A stretch of DNA of 42,040 bases from CAZWCX01 sp964632945 (GTDB lineage Bacteria > Planctomycetota > MHYJ01 > WSZJ01 > CAZWCX01), in the NCBI GenBank assembly GCA_964632945.1, contig CAZWCX010000060.1:1-42040 (forward strand), read 5' to 3'. Below the pieces are notes generated by a model. The model did not search any database. It had not been told where the DNA came from and was given only the letters and a program-made list of their open reading frames with translations. Below, piece after piece: positions 17,501-26,030 of the stretch. Both the position numbers and the translations under genes were made by a program. How positions within the stretch are numbered: position 1 is the first letter of the stretch; every line of letters begins with the position of its first letter.

Positions 17501-19083
17501 TTGACCAGCGCGCGCTCCTGTTCCCGCAGCGCCGAATCGAAACGCATCAGCGCCCGGTACATGCGGCCGAGGTGAAAATGGGGCTCCGGCAGTTCCGGCG
17601 CTTGACGAACGACCGCCTCCGCCGCACGTTCCAGCGGCGCCAGAAAGGCGGCCGCGGCCTGATCCATTCGTCCCCCGGACCGGCGCACGAGCAGGGCGCC
17701 CTCCACCGTGAGCGCAGCCGTGTCACGCAGGGCGAGCAGGCGCTCCTGTTCCAATCGGCGACGCTCCCGACCTTCCACGCCGGCGCGCCATCCCAGGCCG
17801 ACGGCGGCCACGGTGGAGAGCAGCACCGTCGCCGCCAGCAGAGCCAGCGCCTTTCTCCGCAGCAGCCACCGCCGTCCCCGTTCCCACCAAGCCTCGCGTC
17901 GGGCGGAGATCGCCTCTCCCTTGAGGTACTGCCCGAGGTCGGCGGCGAATTCCCGGGCGCTCGGATAGCGCCGCGGGATCTCCTTGTCCAAGGCCTTGAG
18001 CGCGATGACCTCGAGATCGGCCGGGACCGCGGGATTCCACTTCGAGGGAGGCTTCGGATCCACCAGCAGGACCCGACGCAGGACCTCGTGGTAGGTATCC
18101 GCTTCGAAAGCCAGATGGTCCGTCAGCGCCAGGTAGAGAATCCCGCCCAGGGCGAAGACGTCCGTCGCGGGGCCGAACTGCTCCGCGTTCCCTTCGACCT
18201 GCTCCGGGGCCATGTATTGCGGTGTGCCCAGGATCTGCCCGGTGACCGTAATTCTCCCGGGATCGTTGAGATTCCGCGCCAATCCGAAATCCACCACCTG
18301 CATCCGGCCCCGTTCGTCGAGCATCAGGTTCGAGGGCTTCAGGTCCCGGTGAATCACCCCGTTCTCGTGGGCATGGGCGACCGCCGAGGCCGCCTCGTGG
18401 ATCAGGCGCACGCGCTCCCGGAGGCCGGGAAGATCCCCCTGCTCGAGCGCGTCCGCGAGGGTCCGCCCGGTGACCAATCCCATCGCGTAGTAGGGGATCC
18501 CGTTTACTTCGCCGGACTCGTAGACGGGCACGATCGACTCGTGATGGAGCGCGCCCGCCGTCTGCGCCTCGCGCTGCAGGCGCAGCGCGATCTCCGGATC
18601 CCGGAGTTCTGCCAGACGCAGGGTCTTGAGCGCCACGATCCGGTTCAGGCGCGTATCGACGGCCCGATACACCACCGCCATCCCCCCGCGGCCCAGTTCG
18701 CCCAGAATTTGATAGGGGCCGAATCGGGTTCCGGCGGCGATCGGCCCGTCCGCGCAGGAGGCGGGGGTGTCCAGCTGGGTCAGCGGGGCCAGCGTGGGGG
18801 GGTGGGAGGGCGGCNNNNNNNNNNTTTGTTGGGGGCCTATGGGGGGCCGGGGGGGGGGGGGCCGGCCGGGGCGGGGGGGGGGGGGGCCCGGGGGGGGGGG
18901 GGGGCCCTGGGGGGGGGGGGGGGGGGGCGGCGTCGGGGAGGACGGCGAAGGCCCTGGTGAGGCATCCCCGTCCCGGGGGCCGATGGGTTGCGTGGCGATC
19001 AGGTCCTGCCCCACGGGCGAAGCCTCGGCGGGCGCCAGTCCCACCTTCAGCAGATACTCCATCTTTGCGTCGTCGAGCCACAT
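14560..19083 (-). CDS. Serine/threonine protein kinase with large TPR-type exterior
   Basis: About 1507 residues, interrupted by an assembly gap. After a short N-terminus (MWLDDAKMEYLLKVG) and a Pro-rich linker (about 45-110, damaged by the gap), a Pkn2-type kinase domain spans about 120-385. It has the Gly loop GELGRGGMAVVY, Lys in VALK, catalytic HRDLKPSN (about 245), DFGLA (about 264), and GTPQYMAPEQ with APE. A transmembrane helix (ALLAATVLLSTVAAVGLGW) follows at about 408-430. The remaining roughly 1000 residues are tandem TPR-like repeats, each with the pattern [DE]LxRAxxLxPxxxxAWxxRG. It is probably a membrane receptor kinase with the repeats outside. Start ATG 19083 has AGGGAG upstream. 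Phosphorylation targets are unknown. Confidence 0.88.
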   Translation of the reverse strand: MWLDDAKMEYLLKVGLAPAEASPVGQDLIATQPIGPRDGDASPGPSPSSPTPPPPPPPQGPPPPPGPPPPRPGRPPPPRPPIGPQQXXXXPPSHPPTLAPLTQLDTPASCADGPIAAGTRFGPYQILGELGRGGMAVVYRAVDTRLNRIVALKTLRLAELRDPEIALRLQREAQTAGALHHESIVPVYESGEVNGIPYYAMGLVTGRTLADALEQGDLPGLRERVRLIHEAASAVAHAHENGVIHRDLKPSNLMLDERGRMQVVDFGLARNLNDPGRITVTGQILGTPQYMAPEQVEGNAEQFGPATDVFALGGILYLALTDHLAFEADTYHEVLRRVLLVDPKPPSKWNPAVPADLEVIALKALDKEIPRRYPSAREFAADLGQYLKGEAISARREAWWERGRRWLLRRKALALLAATVLLSTVAAVGLGWRAGVEGRERRRLEQERLLALRDTAALTVEGALLVRRSGGRMDQAAAAFLAPLERAAEAVVRQAPELPEPHFHLGRMYRALMRFDSALREQERALVKDPNYAPSLYERSILNSRACAARIQDLQTPLRRSPDPHGPKAAPQLTGTIEDQGVHELRRQVAADLERLRAARGALAESGVALPPGSAECAEGLFLLYTTDSDPDRERAQRLLEAAVAANPLLEEAYEGLAHGASGRQNQEGAVDAFRRGLESDRGNVSFLLGRGQLVGFLAIRAAGAGANADAQLGEALADLTRAVELSPTDFRGWRLRGEVWLELALGRMRRGEDCEDPFAHAVADFTRALEIDPGSAETACKRGTARSDWGLARQQRGLDPGSLYREAEVDFQAAERRAPNLVEIPRQRGNLHLNWSRYLLDRGGDPEAHCALAATELARTRDLRPENAEAWSAYAAALAFWGDCRAARGGDPRDRYREADEVFERARTLAPSTAAVRVARADLLRAWGTWLYQHGQDGAESLRRAREDLDRALELEPTNPQARSSRGTLAMNSATVRLMAGEDAEAEFAQAEADLTAAIQSLPNDAVLHLDRASMRMNWASGRAAGGGDAASLLAGADADLGRAITLAPHDAAAWQRRGDLRWNRALWAAQVGGDPRPWYRDAESDLSRSLELNPQDAATWISRAGVRAASAQDLDERGEDSGALHQGAAGDFAQGLKLDPTDAESWFRSAHHLVARARRAARHGQDTGEFEREAEQAFLKARECNPRLAVARELATLYAESAQRARARGQDAEPGYSAADREYAQAIAHAPDSATLRLSHVLLLIEWGKHRNARGLAAVEWFERAEVELGRVLEAAPDLADAWYVRGRLRCQRGMLEADAGHDPGAWFVGAGADLDHAARLAPTNPQVFEGRAILRLLQDRDDEAIRDFEALAERAPERAEHCREAIRRARARIGRQAGIQPQPRWVALCDQAERLQQISLDRQALDAYERAFADSSAPGTPGAAPLGDEPRRLRWCAARYEAACLLAGQGTTESAARAVEHLRAALAAGWIAGLDLAADERLAPLRGHAAWSELLTACAARTKE
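18815..18824. other. Assembly gap (10 Ns) beside poly-G sequence
   Basis: Ten Ns are followed by about 100 bases that are almost all G on the plus strand (18841-18927), inside the kinase gene's Pro-rich linker. The gap is of unknown true length. The flanking homopolymer runs are probably unreliable, so the kinase linker sequence and frame here should not be trusted. Confidence 0.95.
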
Positions 19084-19332
19084 CCGCCGACTCCCTCGTG
19101 CGCGTCCCGCCAGGATACGCGCGGGCTCCTTGGGATTCAATGGTCCAGCGGACGCCGGCACGGAATCTGTGATTTCGGCGTCGTGCCGATGGATTCGGGG
19201 TCCCGAAGGGTAAGGGAATGCCGGAAGCCCGGACGGTCATGACATGGCCTTCGAGGATCCACGGTCCGACGGGCCGTACCGTGCGGCGCGGACCGGGTTC
19301 GCGTGCGCAATCGTTTGGAAAGGGATCGAGAG

Positions 19333-20037
19333 ATGATGAACAGGAAGTTCCTCGGCGGGACGTTCTTGGCGGCGGCTTTCCTCGTCGGCGGCGGGATCGC
19401 GATCGCCGACCAGACCGACACGTTGTACCAGGCGTACCTTTCGTGGTTCCTGAACTCGGAGATCGGCTCCCTCTGGTCGAACGCGGCCAAGAAGGCGCAG
19501 GCGGAGGTCCTGCTGGAGAAAGAACTGGAGTCTGCGGTCGATTCGCAGGCGGGGATGGTGGTTTGGGACGTCTGGTACTGGCCCACGGTAAAGCTCACCG
19601 GCGCCTCCAACGTGGACGTGAAGCTGGGCAGCCTTGCGCCCGCTGCCGCCATCACGACGATGTCCCACTACGGATCGAACTCCACCGGAACCATGTACCT
19701 GTACCCGAGTTGGACGGTGAACTGGCCGGCGGGGAACGGGGCCCGCGCCACGATGGTGGTGGGCCTGTCCAACGCCCCGGATCCCGACCTGACGGTGAAC
19801 CGGATGAGCGCGGCCGCCTCCGGTTCCGCGGTCGTCAAGATCACCCCCACGGGCACCACCGTCACCGTGCTGGTGAACTCGCTGGACGTGAACCTGACGG
19901 CAAAGGCCCAGATTTGGGGCTTTCTCACCATCGACGTCACCGGGAAGGTGAAATCGGCGGTGAAAGCCGCTCTCAAGGAGCACGTGATCGGCAAGTCGTT
20001 CCAACAGGCGGTCGCGGGCTGGCAGTTGCCCCAGTGA
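19333..20037 (+). CDS. Secreted protein of unknown function
   Basis: About 234 residues with a clear signal peptide (MMNRKFLGGTFLAAAFLVGGGIAIA, cut before DQTD). The mature part starts with a helical region (about 28-70) containing SWFLNSEIGSLWSNAAKKAQ. It then turns beta-rich, with many Thr, Val and Ser residues (for example KITPTGTTVTVLVNSLDVNL), and ends in a helical tail. I recognise no family. Start is ATG 19333 or 19336, with AAAGGGA upstream. A strong hairpin begins 12 nt after the stop. It stands alone between two minus-strand genes; the upstream neighbour (TPR kinase) is divergent. It is probably periplasmic or surface-exposed. Confidence 0.72.
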   Translation: MMNRKFLGGTFLAAAFLVGGGIAIADQTDTLYQAYLSWFLNSEIGSLWSNAAKKAQAEVLLEKELESAVDSQAGMVVWDVWYWPTVKLTGASNVDVKLGSLAPAAAITTMSHYGSNSTGTMYLYPSWTVNWPAGNGARATMVVGLSNAPDPDLTVNRMSAAASGSAVVKITPTGTTVTVLVNSLDVNLTAKAQIWGFLTIDVTGKVKSAVKAALKEHVIGKSFQQAVAGWQLPQ

Positions 20038-20048
20038 TGACCCGCCGT

Positions 20049-20084
20049 GCGGGAGCCGGATCGGAATGGTGTGCCGGCTCCCGC
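20049..20084 (+). terminator. Strong 11-bp hairpin after the secreted protein gene
   Basis: GCGGGAGCCGG (20049-20059) pairs perfectly with CCGGCTCCCGC (20074-20084) over a 14-nt loop, starting 12 nt after the stop codon. No U-tract follows. It is the longest perfect stem of the gene-end hairpins in this window. Confidence 0.5.
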
Positions 20085-20153
20085 CCGGAGCCGCCTGCCG
20101 ATGCGGAACTCGCTCGGCCGAACGATCGGGGCAGGGCAGCGAGTCGTGAATCG

Positions 20154-20170
20154 CCGGGGGCGCCCCCCGG
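20154..20170 (-). terminator. Hairpin after fadH
   Basis: CCGGGGG (20154-20160) and CCCCCGG (20164-20170) form a 7-bp stem with a 3-nt loop, starting 14 nt beyond the fadH stop on the minus strand. There is no T-run. Confidence 0.4.
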
Positions 20171-20184
20171 GAATCGGCCCCGCT

Positions 20185-22209
20185 TCAGATCCGGTTCGCC
20201 AGGGTCGTCCCCTGGTGGATGGCCCGCTTGGCGTCGAGTTCGGCGGAGACGTCGGCGCCGCCGATGAGGTGGACCGGAAGGCCCGCCTCCCGGAGGGGTT
20301 CGAGGAGCGCGCGCTGTTCCACCTGCCCGGCGCAGATGACGACGTGGTCGACCGCCAGGACGCGCGCCTCGCCGTCCACCCGCAAGTGCAGTCCCGCATC
20401 GTCGATCTGCTCGTACGCGCAGCCGCCGAGCAGGTGGACCCCTTTCATCCTCAGGTGGGTGCGGTGGACCCAACCGGTGGTCTTGCCCAATCGCCTTCCC
20501 GGCGCGCCCGGAGAGCGCTGGAGCAGGTGGATCTCCCTCGCCGGGGCGGTCGGTTGAACGGGGCGGATGCCGCCGGGTCGGGCGTAGGTGGGGTCCACGC
20601 CCCACTCCTCCAGGAAACGGTCCACGTTCAGGCTGGGGGACTCGCCGTCCTGGGCGAGGAAGCAGGCGACGTCGAAACCGATCCCGCCGGCGCCGACGAC
20701 CGCGACGCGACCTCCCACGGGTCGGCCGGCGAGCAGGACATCCACATAGCTCAAGACGTTCGGGCGATTCTCCCCGGGGATGCCGGACCGCCTGGGGGCG
20801 ACTCCGGTAGCGAGTACGACCTCGTCGAAGCCGCCCTCGACGAGCTCCTGCGGGGTCACGCGCCGGTTCAGGACGAGCCGGACCCCCGACAACCCGATCT
20901 GTCTCCGGAAGTAGCGCAGCGTCTCGTGGAATTCCTCCTTCCCCGGCACCCGCTTGGCCATGTTGAACTGGCCGCCGATCTCCGCCGCGGCCTCGAAGAG
21001 CACGACCGCGTGGCCGCGGCGGGCGGCTCCGACGGCGCAGCTCAACCCGGCGGGCCCTGCACCCACGACGGCCAGGCGCTTTTTCACCGTGGCCGGGGCG
21101 GCGTTGATCTCCGTCTCATGACAGGCGCGGGGGTTGACGAGACAGGAGGCGATCTTCCGCTCGAAGACATGATCGAGGCAGGCCTGATTGCAGGCGATGC
21201 AGGTGTTGATCTCGTCCGCCCGTCCCTGTTCGGCCTTGAGGGGGAACTCGGGGTCGGCCAGGAACGGACGGGCGAGACAGACCATGTCCGCGTGACCGTC
21301 GGCGAGGATCGTCTCGGCCGTTTCCGGAGTATTGATCCGATTGACGGTGACCAGGGGAATGCCGACCTTGCCCATGAGACGCTTGGTGACCCAACTGAAC
21401 CCCCCGCGCGGGACCATGGTCGCGATGGTGGGGACGCGGGCCTCGTGCCAGCCGATGCCGGTATTGAGGATGGATGCGCCCGCCTCCTCGAGCCGGCGCG
21501 CCAGGAGTTCGATCTCCTCCCAGGTGCTTCCCTCCTCGACGAGGTCGAGCATGCTGAGGCGGTAGACGAGGATGAAATCCGGACCGGCGGCCGCGCGAGT
21601 ACGGCGGACGATCTCCAGCGGGAAGCGGATACGCTGTTCGTAGTCGCCGCCCCATTCGTCGGTGCGCCGATTGGTCCTGCGGGCGATGAACTGGTTGATC
21701 AGGTAGCCCTCGGATCCCATGATCTCGACGCCGTCGTACCCGGCTTCGCGGGCGAGGACGGCGCAGCGGACGAAGTTCCGGATCGTCCAGCGCACGCCCC
21801 ATCCCGGCAACGCAAAGGGCGTGAAGATTCCGATCGGGGCCTTGATCCGGGAAGGAGCGACGTTGAAGGGATGGTATCCGTATCGGCCGGCATGAAGGAT
21901 CTGCAGGCAGATCCGGCCGTTCTCCCGGTGTACGGCGTCGGTGATGACCCGGTGCCGGCGCGCGCCGCGGGACGAGGTCAGGCGAAGGGAAAAGGGGGCG
22001 ACGCACCCCGCCAGATCCGGGGCGACCCCGCCGCTGATGATCAGCCCGGCGCCCCCCCGCGCGCGTTCGGCGTAGTATGCGGCCATGCGCTCGAATCCGC
22101 CCGGCGCCTCCTCGAGGCCGGTGTGCATCGACCCCATGACGATCCGGTTGCGCAGCGTGACTCCGTGGACCGTGAGCGGAGAGAACAACCGGGGGTATGG
22201 ACTCGGCAT
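20185..22209 (-). CDS. fadH: 2,4-dienoyl-CoA reductase (NADPH), Old Yellow Enzyme family
   Basis: 674 residues, close to the 672 of E. coli FadH, which reduces 2,4-dienoyl-CoA during beta-oxidation of unsaturated fatty acids. An N-terminal FMN TIM-barrel runs to about residue 330; it contains SEGYLINQF, where the catalytic Tyr sits, and GIGWHEARVPTIA, with the catalytic His. The 4Fe-4S cluster motif CIACNQACLDHVF...CLVNP follows (about 335-357). Next are the FAD-binding VVGAGPAGLSCA (about 376) and NADPH-binding VVGAGGIGFDVA (about 499) motifs, in the usual order. Start ATG 22209 has AGGAAAGG upstream. Related flavin oxidoreductases act on other enoates, but the Tyr and His context matches FadH well. 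It lies 154 nt downstream of the helicase gene in the same direction, with a hairpin between. Confidence 0.9.
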   Translation of the reverse strand: MPSPYPRLFSPLTVHGVTLRNRIVMGSMHTGLEEAPGGFERMAAYYAERARGGAGLIISGGVAPDLAGCVAPFSLRLTSSRGARRHRVITDAVHRENGRICLQILHAGRYGYHPFNVAPSRIKAPIGIFTPFALPGWGVRWTIRNFVRCAVLAREAGYDGVEIMGSEGYLINQFIARRTNRRTDEWGGDYEQRIRFPLEIVRRTRAAAGPDFILVYRLSMLDLVEEGSTWEEIELLARRLEEAGASILNTGIGWHEARVPTIATMVPRGGFSWVTKRLMGKVGIPLVTVNRINTPETAETILADGHADMVCLARPFLADPEFPLKAEQGRADEINTCIACNQACLDHVFERKIASCLVNPRACHETEINAAPATVKKRLAVVGAGPAGLSCAVGAARRGHAVVLFEAAAEIGGQFNMAKRVPGKEEFHETLRYFRRQIGLSGVRLVLNRRVTPQELVEGGFDEVVLATGVAPRRSGIPGENRPNVLSYVDVLLAGRPVGGRVAVVGAGGIGFDVACFLAQDGESPSLNVDRFLEEWGVDPTYARPGGIRPVQPTAPAREIHLLQRSPGAPGRRLGKTTGWVHRTHLRMKGVHLLGGCAYEQIDDAGLHLRVDGEARVLAVDHVVICAGQVEQRALLEPLREAGLPVHLIGGADVSAELDAKRAIHQGTTLANRI

Positions 22210-22277
22210 GAGGGGCCTTTCCTGCGGCCGCGCGGGCGGATCGGGAACCCTGCGACCTCACGAGGATGCATCAGGCT

Positions 22278-22301
22278 GCGGGACGCGTCAAGCAGTCCCG
22301 C
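22278..22301 (-). terminator. Hairpin between helicase gene and fadH
   Basis: GCGGGAC (22278-22284) pairs with GTCCCGC (22295-22301) across a 10-nt loop, about 63 nt past the helicase stop. There is no T-run. Confidence 0.35.
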
Positions 22302-22363
22302 GCGGGAATCGGCGCAGGACGGCGATGCGGTGGGGGATCCCCAATCGTGCCGCGCGCGTCCCC

Positions 22364-25300
22364 TCACGCCGCCAGCAACGTCGCGAACCGCTCGAACAGA
22401 CGCGCGGGCATCGGCACGTCCAGACGCCAGGTGATGCTCATCGGCCGATTGCCCGTGTGCCCTTCGTACTGCGCGGGCCCGAGGAAGACGTAGGCGTCTT
22501 CGATCGTCGCGCGCACGAAGAGAAAGAACCGCCAGCCATTCGCCGCCTGCTCGACGTAGCGCCGACCGGCGGCCGAGCCGTCGCTCGCCTGGGACTGGGA
22601 CTGCCAGTGAAAGCGATCCGGGGCGATCGCGTAGTCACGATAGCTCGTCGTCGGGGAGAACCGGCGCGCCGATTTGTCGAGGGTGACGAACAGCAACTCC
22701 GCCCGCGCGTCCGTCAGGCGCAAGACGCCTTCGCGCGAGCTCGGCTTCCGGGTCGCGCTCCAGTGTCCCACGGCCGTCTGCACCTCCCGCCGGGCGTAGT
22801 TCCGATGCACCGCAAGCGGCCACTCCGCCACGGGCATCCGCGTCGGGGCCCGGTGTGCGCGCTCGAGGAGGACGTCGATCAATTCTGCAAGTTCGCCGGC
22901 CAACTCCGGCTTGTCGCGGAGCCGGTCGAGGAACGCCCCGGTCGTGAGCCGGTCGTCCGGTTCGTGGAAAATCTGGTGGGCAAGCATGTGCACCCGGAGA
23001 TCGTCTTGCGCGCCACGATCGGCGGCGGGATCTCCCAGCGCCTCCCGCCACGCACGGAGCCGGTCCGCTTCATCCACGTGCAGGAGCTTGGCGAACCGCT
23101 TGTTCCAGCGCGCTTCGTCTGCCGGGGCGAGCCGCGGCAGCAGTCCGGCATGCCGCCGCAGCGTCGTCCAACCTCCGGCACCGTACAATTCCCCCAGGTT
23201 GCGCCCCGATTCTTCGAGCCAGCGCGCGAGCGTCAAGGACCGGTCCGGTGAAAGGGCCGCCAGTCCCGCAATCTCCCGGGCCAGCCGCACCGGACCCCCG
23301 CCGATCGACTCCCTCAGGCTCGCGAGGATCGTGCCCTTCGCCACGCGATCGAGCTGGAGGTGGCATCCGGGAGGCAGCGTCGGAAAGTCGCGCTCCACGG
23401 CGGTGGCAAGCTGCCCGCGCGGAATTCCCGTCAGGGCGGAGAGCATGCCGTCGAAGCGGAATTCGCGCCGGTGCTGGCCGATGAAGTCGAGAACCAGGCA
23501 CGAGCTTTTTCCCTCGTCCAGGCGCAAACCGCGCCCGAGCTGTTGCAGGAACACCGTGGCGCTCGATGTCGGCCGCAGCAGCAACAGGGTGTCCAGGAAC
23601 GGCAGGTCGATGCCCTCGTTGTAGAGGTCGCACGTGAACAGGACGTTGACGTCGCGTCGACGCAACCGCCCCGGCGCCTCGTCACGCTCCGGCTTGGGAG
23701 AACCGCCATGCACCGCCTGCGCCGGGATGCCGATCCGCCGGAAGGACTCGGCCATGAACTCGGCATGCCGGATGCTCACGCAGAAGCCGAGCGCCCGCGC
23801 CTCCTGCCAGCGCCCACGCAGGCGCGTGAATTGCGCGGCCACCAGTTCGGCCCGCCGGCCGTCGGCCGAGAAGGCGGCCTCGAGGTCGCCCGCCGCGTAC
23901 GCGCCCCGCTGCCACGCCATTCCTCGCAGGTCCGTGCCGTCGCTCAACCCGTAGTACTCGAACGGCACCACCAACTCGCGCTCGAGCGCATGCCAGAGTC
24001 GGACTTCGCCCGCAATGCGCCCGTCGAAGTCGGGCAGGAGCGACCGATTGTCCGCGCGCTCCGGGGTGGCCGTGAGTCCCAGCAGGATCTGTGGGCGCAA
24101 CCGCTCGATCACCGCCTGGTACGTAGGCGCCGGCAGATGATGGCACTCGTCGATCACCACGTAGGGCCAGTGCTCCGGACCAAGGCGCTCCAGAAGGTCG
24201 CTGCGGAGCAGGCTCGGGATGGTGGCGAACAGATGGTTCGCGGCCCCCGGCTTCTCCTCTCCCGTGAGCAGCTCGCCGAACGCGCCGTCCCGCAGCACGT
24301 GCCGGAACATGACGCGCGCCTGCTCCAACAGCTCGCGCCGGTGGGCGAGGAACAAGAGACGCGTCGCCGGAGCCTGGCGCGCGTAGTCGAACGCGGCGAT
24401 CATCGTCTTCCCGGTGCCCGTGGCGGCGACCAACAGGTTGCGCCGGCGTCCGAAGAAGGCCCGTTGCTCCGCGAGGTCGTCGAGGATCTCCTGCTGGAAC
24501 GGATAGGGCCGCAGGGCGAAAAACAGCCCGGGGGCGTCGCCCCCGCCGCGACTCTCCGGTCGCGCCGCGCCCAGCGCGATCTGCAGTCGATAGTAGTCCC
24601 GCTCCGGATCGAAGGGCTCGAACTCCGGGTCGTTCCACAGCGAATCGAAGGCGCCTTGAAACAGGTCGATGACATGCTTCAGGTCGGCCTCCGTCACCTT
24701 CATCACCCACTCGAGACCGGTGGAGAGCGCCGACGCCGACAGGTTGGCGCTGCCGATGTACGCCGTACTGAAGCCCGTCTGGCGCCGGAACAGCCACGCC
24801 TTCGCGTGCAGCCGCGAACGGCGGCCGTCGAGGGAGATGCGCACCTGAACATGCGGAAGCCGGGCCAGCCTCCGGATCGCGTCCGCCTCGGTGGCGCCCA
24901 CGTACGTCGTGGAGATGATCCGCAGCGGCCGGCCCGCGTCGGAAGCCTCCTGGAGCGCCCACCACAGCCGGCGCACGCCTTCCCACTTCACGAAGCTCAC
25001 CAGCGCGTCCACGCGGTCGGACGCGGCGATCTCGCGCGCCAGCTCATGACCCAACTCGGGCTTCCCCGGTCGCGCGAGCAAGGTCGACAGGGCCAGAGGG
25101 GTCTCGGGCCGGGGCGGCGCCTTCCCCGCATGGACCGCCCAGAGCAACTGCTCCGGGTGGGCGATCTCCTCCCCGGCCGGCGTCTCCGCCCCCTGCGCCC
25201 GCAAGAACCCCAGCACCGCGTTCGCGAACCCGGCCTGCGCCGCGACCCCCCCGGGCAGGTCCTGGAGCACCCGGGCGATCTCGTCCGCCAGATGGCGCGC

Positions 25301-25423
25301 CAGGCGCACGTGACAGTCGGCCTTCTCGAGCGCCGCCGTCTCCGGCGTGCGACCCGGCAGCGCCCGCAGCGCCGATTGCAGGTCGCGGGTCACCAACCGC
25401 TCGTAGAGACCGTCCGGAAGCAT
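22364..25423 (-). CDS. PLD-like / superfamily 2 helicase / DUF3427 protein
   Basis: A 1019-residue multidomain protein. An N-terminal helical part (1-120) is followed by a phospholipase-D-like domain (about 140-240) with LHAKAWLF and the partner IGSANLS, a nuclease-type HxK...GSxN arrangement. A superfamily 2 helicase core comes next: Walker A AATGTGKT (about 337), the DEAH-type box as DECH (about 424), LTATP, and motif VI QQLGRGLRL (about 628). The C-terminal 300 residues match DUF3427, which binds or processes nucleic acid in related proteins. The combination suggests a DNA- or RNA-processing enzyme of the restriction/defence or repair type, acting in the cytoplasm. Start ATG 25423 has GGAGGG at 6-11 nt. 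No methylase or other restriction partner is adjacent, so it would act alone. Confidence 0.87.
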   Translation of the reverse strand: MLPDGLYERLVTRDLQSALRALPGRTPETAALEKADCHVRLARHLADEIARVLQDLPGGVAAQAGFANAVLGFLRAQGAETPAGEEIAHPEQLLWAVHAGKAPPRPETPLALSTLLARPGKPELGHELAREIAASDRVDALVSFVKWEGVRRLWWALQEASDAGRPLRIISTTYVGATEADAIRRLARLPHVQVRISLDGRRSRLHAKAWLFRRQTGFSTAYIGSANLSASALSTGLEWVMKVTEADLKHVIDLFQGAFDSLWNDPEFEPFDPERDYYRLQIALGAARPESRGGGDAPGLFFALRPYPFQQEILDDLAEQRAFFGRRRNLLVAATGTGKTMIAAFDYARQAPATRLLFLAHRRELLEQARVMFRHVLRDGAFGELLTGEEKPGAANHLFATIPSLLRSDLLERLGPEHWPYVVIDECHHLPAPTYQAVIERLRPQILLGLTATPERADNRSLLPDFDGRIAGEVRLWHALERELVVPFEYYGLSDGTDLRGMAWQRGAYAAGDLEAAFSADGRRAELVAAQFTRLRGRWQEARALGFCVSIRHAEFMAESFRRIGIPAQAVHGGSPKPERDEAPGRLRRRDVNVLFTCDLYNEGIDLPFLDTLLLLRPTSSATVFLQQLGRGLRLDEGKSSCLVLDFIGQHRREFRFDGMLSALTGIPRGQLATAVERDFPTLPPGCHLQLDRVAKGTILASLRESIGGGPVRLAREIAGLAALSPDRSLTLARWLEESGRNLGELYGAGGWTTLRRHAGLLPRLAPADEARWNKRFAKLLHVDEADRLRAWREALGDPAADRGAQDDLRVHMLAHQIFHEPDDRLTTGAFLDRLRDKPELAGELAELIDVLLERAHRAPTRMPVAEWPLAVHRNYARREVQTAVGHWSATRKPSSREGVLRLTDARAELLFVTLDKSARRFSPTTSYRDYAIAPDRFHWQSQSQASDGSAAGRRYVEQAANGWRFFLFVRATIEDAYVFLGPAQYEGHTGNRPMSITWRLDVPMPARLFERFATLLAA

Positions 25424-25487
25424 GCAAACCCTCCGGGGACGAGGCAAGGGAGTCCACCGACCGCCGACGCTACCCCGAAGAACGGGG

Positions 25488-25560
25488 GGGCGCAATGGAA
25501 TCTCCGTCCACGGCCCTGCTCGCCACGACGTCGAGGGGTTGCGCCTCCCGTTCCCCGACC
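25488..25560 (-). pseudogene. Vestigial fragment of an FG-GAP-repeat gene
   Basis: On the minus strand the frame reads EREAQPLDVVASRAVDGDS. This parallels NLESQPLDVVASDVDGDG in the FG-GAP region of the kinase at 27182-31081, in the same codon phase. 26 consecutive bases are identical between the two places (25518-25543 and 28430-28455). There is a 3-nt insertion after that block, and the frame then runs to a stop at 25470-25472. No start, ribosome site or second repeat is recognisable, so this looks like a leftover of a deleted paralogue. Confidence 0.55.
25518..25543. repeat. 26-bp exact repeat, copy in intergenic remnant
   Basis: Identical to 28430-28455 within the FG-GAP kinase. Chance identity of this length in 42 kb is very unlikely. 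Confidence 0.85.
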
Positions 25561-26030
25561 TCTGGGCATGGTCCGACGGTCAATCCTATCCTTCCACGTC
25601 GCGCACGGCCGCGTCTCCGCCCTCCGGATCTCGTGCATCGGTTGCTTCGCATGCGGCGGCTGGCTCTTGGGCCGGCCGTTCAGCACGTGGGCGGTCTTGC
25701 GCATCGAGCACCGCTGCGCGCGCGCGTGGGCTCAGAATCCTCCCGTTTCGCGGCGACCCAGAGGTGGGTGGGGCATCCCCCGGGTCTCTTCCGCGTTACC
25801 CGCCGTAACCACCCCCCCGAGTGTTACGGTTCGATACGTCCCTTCCGGGACTCGAATCTACTCCACAAGCGTGCTGTAAGGTTTTTCTTTTCATGACGTT
25901 GAGACTCTTCTCGGCGTTCCGGTCGCGACGGCATCCCGCGTGCGTTTCCCGCGTTTGGCCGACACGGACCCGAGTCCTCGTGAAACTGGACCTGCAAACA
26001 CCGGGGAAGCACCGGAGAGGGAGAACGATC

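Larger units (their letters stand above)
25424..26030. other. 607-bp intergenic region with an FG-GAP gene remnant
   Basis: This lies between the divergent helicase gene and the small membrane protein. It holds no complete gene. A minus-strand fragment near 25488-25560 is homologous to FG-GAP repeat coding sequence (separate entry). A short T-rich run (TTTTTCTTTT) occurs near 25883-25892. Confidence 0.6.

Noticed and set aside
25800..25870. Possible tRNA T-arm near GGTTCGATAC / ACTCGAATC
   Set aside because: No acceptor or anticodon stems pair around it.
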